Positions 60,954 to 64,000 of a stretch of 64,000 nt of DNA are shown here, piece after piece. Under the pieces are notes generated by a model that saw nothing but the letters and a program-made list of their open reading frames with translations, made no database searches and had not been told where the DNA came from. Origin of the DNA: JAEKNW01 sp963677815. GTDB lineage: Bacteria; Cloacimonadota; Cloacimonadia; Cloacimonadales; JAFGVF01. How positions within the stretch are numbered: the first letter of the stretch is position 1; every line of letters begins with the position of its first letter. Where the stretch lies: positions 62,001-126,000 of the forward strand of contig OY782499.1 in the NCBI GenBank assembly GCA_963677815.1, read 5' to 3'. A program made the translations under genes and the position numbers.

Positions 60954-63900
60954 CTATTTCATTAAGATCATCTTCTTAGTAGATGAATATGAGCCACTAG
61001 ACATTTTGTAGAAATATACGCCTGAAGCTACATTTGAGTTATTTTGGTCTTTACCATTCCAAACAACTTTATGTTGTCCCTTTTCTTGATGTTCATTAAC
61101 TAAGCTTCTAACTTTTTGACCTTTTAGGTTAAAGATATCAAGAGTAACCTGACCAGCTTTTCTTAAGTTATAAGAAATAGATGTTTCAGGATTGAATGGG
61201 TTTGGATAGTTACCAAGAAGTTCAGTTACTACGAAGTTAACGTCATTGCTATTATCTGTACCATTAGTATTAGTAACTCTGAAGTTATCTACCATGAAGA
61301 TGAAAGCATCATTTGATACACATTGGATAGCAAGTCTGATTGTTTGATTAGCATAATCATTTAAGTTAAATTCATAGTTATTCCAGCTTATAGGAGCTTG
61401 GATATAGTTATCACCTGAAATTACTGTGAAGTCATCAATGTTAGTAGAACCAGTAGAAACTAAAACATTGAATCTTTCTAAGCCATAATCATCAGTCACT
61501 GACTTTGCTGTAAAGTAGGCACTTGCTTGATCAGAAACAGTAAATTCTGGTGTAATCATCCAGTCATCATTAGGTGCTGTAACAGAAGCGAAACAAGCCA
61601 TATATTTTGTACCTGTATAAGCGGCATTTGCTTCCTCATCAAGAGGAGGAGTTGTTGATGCAGGGTTAAACACAATATAAGCCATTGGGTCACCTGAGTT
61701 TTCAAAAGAAACACCTTGGAAACCGTAAGTTTGTGACAAATCACCATCAACTAATGTCCATGGACCAGCTTCTAAAGCGAAATCAGGATATGTTTCGAAA
61801 TCATCTTCGATAATAACATTAACAGGGTCACCTATAGTAACAGTAGCAGTATTTGATGGAGCAGATTCAACTTGTCCATACATAGCAGTTACATAATAAG
61901 TATAAGTTCCATTAGTAGTAAGTGGATCAAGATATTGGATTTCATCGACATCTGCAATCATCACATCTTCACGATATACTTTCCAGCTATCAGGATTTCT
62001 AAGTTCAATAGATCTTACAATAGGATCTGCTGTAAGAGTTTGGCCATCTTGGTCAGTATAAACTTTACGCAAAAGATTAGCAACAACTGTATCCCAGTTA
62101 AGCTGGACACCATCTTCAACTACTTCAGCAGTTAAGTTTTCAGGAGGGTTAACACCATCAAACATGAGGTCAGCATTATTTCTTGCTGAGATATAGTTAC
62201 CATCACTACGAGCATTAGGTATTGCTACGATGTGACCTGTTTCAATTGGAAGGTCTGAACCGATATAATCTACATCATAGAAAGTAGCTCTAAAGTTAAA
62301 TGTATCTGTTCCATCAGTGATAGCATAGCTTTGACCGTTAGCAAAAGCACCTGCTTCTGAGAACATAACATTATTAAGTTTAATAAGTCTACTTTCATAA
62401 GTATCAAAATCAGTCATTAAATCACTGATAGTTACTTCAAGAGGATTAGCAATATTACCAGTAGATGATGCTGCAGGTCCAACTTCTGTTGGAACAAACT
62501 GGAGCATATTACCGAATTCGCTAAGACTACCTGAAAGACCAGTCACACCATCACCAACATTGTAATCGGTTGCTAGAACGTCATTATAATCATCTATAAG
62601 GATACCAGCAGTATTATCTTGGATATATTTTTGATTTCTAAATGATTGGACAAAGGTAACAATAACTTCAGAAGTTAAATGGTAGATTGTACCATCTGTT
62701 GCACCAGCTCTTAAGTCAGCAACATTAGCAACATCAACTATAGTTATAATTGTGTAGTTTGCAGTTGCAATATAAGAAGGGTCCATACCATCTGCATAAG
62801 CCCTAGCTTTAACAGTTGTAGTTTCACTAATATCAAACGCACCAGTATATTCGGTAGATGTCATAGTAGGTTCTGTGCCATCTAAAGTATAATAGATAGT
62901 AGCATTTGGAGTTTCAGAGGTCATGGTTACACTGATTGCAGCATCATAAGTTCCTGAAGCAGGATCAAAAACAGGAGTTGCAACATTGTTTCCAGGATTT
63001 CCGCCTGTAAATTCATGACCACCAATGAAACTAACTTCATCAATATCATAAACAATCCATTCAGAATCATCTGCATTTGTTCCAGCAGAAAGAGTCCAGT
63101 CAGTATTACCAACAACTACTGTAGGTTTTCTAATTAAAGTATGGTTTAGAGTAGCTTCAGTAACACCAGCAACATCCCAAGCTGTACCTGGATCTACTTG
63201 GTATACACCGATAGCATCAATAAGAACATCGTTTAAAAATAAACCTATTGCATCATTTCCGTTGAAGTAAGTTACTGCAGATGTTGCATCAGAAGCATTA
63301 AGAATGCTTGCATCTGAACCAGAGTTAGCAATAACGAATACATCGCCATTAGCTAAGTTTCCTTCTAAGTTGAGTTCGTTATTCCATTCGCCACCATTAG
63401 AAGCAGATTTAACAACATAAGGAGTTAAATCAACTGCGATACCTGTACCATTGAAAATTTCAATAGCTTTATTATTTGATGACCCTTCGATATATTCAGA
63501 GATGAATAAATCTTCAGCATCACCATTAATTTGGCCAATATGAACCATAACAGTATTTGAAGGAAGAGATTCTTCAGCACCATAGATTGCTGTTACATAG
63601 TAAGCATAATCACCGTCAGCAAGGTCTTCATCTGTATAAGTTAAGATATTTGCAGCAAGTTCAACTAAGAAGGCATCATCTTTATAAAGCTTATAAGCTG
63701 TTAAATTAGTTGCATCAGTTGGAGCTTGCCAAGTAAGACTTACAGCATCTTCATTAACTTCATAAGTTAAGTTTTCAGGTGCTGGATTAGTTATTGGACC
63801 AAAATTGAAGTCTGATAAGAAACGTGAAGAAATATATTCGCCATCAGTTCTTGAATTTGGAAGTGCAACAATAGAACCTTGACCAGCAGGTAGCTCTGTA

Positions 63901-64000
63901 CCAATATAATCTTCATCATAGAAAGAAGTTCTAAAGTTATAGTTATTAGTTCCATCAGTAATACCATAAACACTACCATTGGCAAAGCTTGAAGTTTCTG
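60954..64000 (-). CDS. Large multidomain T9SS-exported protein (5' end beyond right edge)
   Basis: The frame is open without a stop from the end of the window to 60954, about 1015 codons, so the N-terminus is missing. An internal ATG at 63548 is not the start. From the N-terminal side it shows two copies of a module ITDGT-x-x-[YF]-NFR followed by a fibronectin III-like domain (about 63560-64000 and 62050-62350), a lamin-tail-like domain (DLFISEYIEGSSNNKAIEIFN), a chitobiase-C-terminal-like domain (TIYYTLDGTEPTMTSTEY), a DUF5689/OB-like segment (IVDVANVADLRAGATDGTIY), and a jelly-roll 'choice-of-anchor J' domain (DDFETYPDF...DDWMITPEF). A T9SS sorting domain is last (YPNPFNPETSISYNL...SGVYFYKM). 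It is probably a surface adhesin or enzyme anchor. Confidence 0.88.
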   Translation of the reverse strand, partial: ETSSFANGSVYGITDGTNNYNFRTSFYDEDYIGTELPAGQGSIVALPNSRTDGEYISSRFLSDFNFGPITNPAPENLTYEVNEDAVSLTWQAPTDATNLTAYKLYKDDAFLVELAANILTYTDEDLADGDYAYYVTAIYGAEESLPSNTVMVHIGQINGDAEDLFISEYIEGSSNNKAIEIFNGTGIAVDLTPYVVKSASNGGEWNNELNLEGNLANGDVFVIANSGSDASILNASDATSAVTYFNGNDAIGLFLNDVLIDAIGVYQVDPGTAWDVAGVTEATLNHTLIRKPTVVVGNTDWTLSAGTNADDSEWIVYDIDEVSFIGGHEFTGGNPGNNVATPVFDPASGTYDAAISVTMTSETPNATIYYTLDGTEPTMTSTEYTGAFDISETTTVKARAYADGMDPSYIATANYTIITIVDVANVADLRAGATDGTIYHLTSEVIVTFVQSFRNQKYIQDNTAGILIDDYNDVLATDYNVGDGVTGLSGSLSEFGNMLQFVPTEVGPAASSTGNIANPLEVTISDLMTDFDTYESRLIKLNNVMFSEAGAFANGQSYAITDGTDTFNFRATFYDVDYIGSDLPIETGHIVAIPNARSDGNYISARNNADLMFDGVNPPENLTAEVVEDGVQLNWDTVVANLLRKVYTDQDGQTLTADPIVRSIELRNPDSWKVYREDVMIADVDEIQYLDPLTTNGTYTYYVTAMYGQVESAPSNTATVTIGDPVNVIIEDDFETYPDFALEAGPWTLVDGDLSQTYGFQGVSFENSGDPMAYIVFNPASTTPPLDEEANAAYTGTKYMACFASVTAPNDDWMITPEFTVSDQASAYFTAKSVTDDYGLERFNVLVSTGSTNIDDFTVISGDNYIQAPISWNNYEFNLNDYANQTIRLAIQCVSNDAFIFMVDNFRVTNTNGTDNSNDVNFVVTELLGNYPNPFNPETSISYNLRKAGQVTLDIFNLKGQKVRSLVNEHQEKGQHKVVWNGKDQNNSNVASGVYFYKMSSGSYSSTKKMILMK

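Overview
The window is AT-rich and gene-dense. It looks like the chromosome of an anaerobic, amino-acid-fermenting, Gram-negative bacterium of the FCB superphylum, most likely Candidatus Cloacimonadota. Four things point there. At least seven secreted proteins end in a FlgD-like type IX secretion (T9SS) sorting domain of the YPNPFNP...SGIYF type. An outer-membrane porin is present. The 3-keto-5-aminohexanoate cleavage enzyme closely resembles, from memory, the one characterised in Ca. Cloacimonas. Finally, HydG and a TM1266-type regulator indicate [FeFe]-hydrogenase maturation. Many genes have TTGACA -35 boxes, unlike the TTTG/TAnnTTTG promoters of Bacteroidota. The phylum assignment is inference.

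Layout. 1-7 kb: an edge-truncated M6 protease, an MscS channel, an FAD oxidoreductase, two identical tRNA-Phe genes, hydG with its small ACT-like regulator, and an acetyltransferase. 7-12 kb: a porin operon with palindromic operators in its promoter, then an ECF sigma factor / membrane protein / PDZ protein operon. 12-20 kb: a secreted protein with twelve D-x-x-G-N-D-x-Y repeats, a hemolysin III-type membrane protein, a secreted HEVTH metallopeptidase, a formylglycine-generating-enzyme-like protein and a lipoprotein. 20-29 kb: an archaeal-type peroxiredoxin, the kce-aminotransferase pair and a thiolase (lysine-type fermentation to acetyl-CoA), Hsp33, GcvH, Gmk, an omega-like protein and a family 4 UDG. 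28.5-36 kb: an ATPase, then two large T9SS cargo proteins (a secreted arginine deiminase and a subtilisin). 36-44.3 kb: a ten-gene run on the minus strand from rpmH through rnpA, yidD, yidC and jag to an ABC importer pair and malQ, with many start/stop overlaps. 45-48 kb: three tandem DNRLRE T9SS proteins. 49-55 kb: P5C dehydrogenase, a SulP transporter and IorAB. 55-64 kb: DUF523/DUF1722, a phosphodiesterase, HU with a 29-residue AURKAIP1/COX24 protein, GlnS, and a multidomain T9SS protein that runs off the right edge.

The most unusual content lies between genes. Four copies of one palindromic miniature element (10135-10350, 17021-17206, 23714-23904, 58484-58644) are each flanked by a different 5-bp all-A/T direct repeat. 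Two internal slots, each short or long, occur in all four possible combinations. A second, unrelated 467-bp coding-free element (48699-49165) has 25-bp perfect terminal inverted repeats, an exact 8-bp target duplication and long nested palindromes. Other dispersed hairpins (TTGATTGTTA, GGAGCGACATCTTTGTAGA and AAGTAGAGAG families) fill most remaining gaps.

Functionally, amino-acid catabolism (Kce, aminotransferase, thiolase, IorAB, P5C dehydrogenase, a lone GcvH) is combined with hydrogenase maturation as a probable electron sink. The secreted proteases and T9SS proteins suit growth on external protein. No T9SS machinery, HydE/HydF, hydrogenase, Kdd or transposase gene is in the window.
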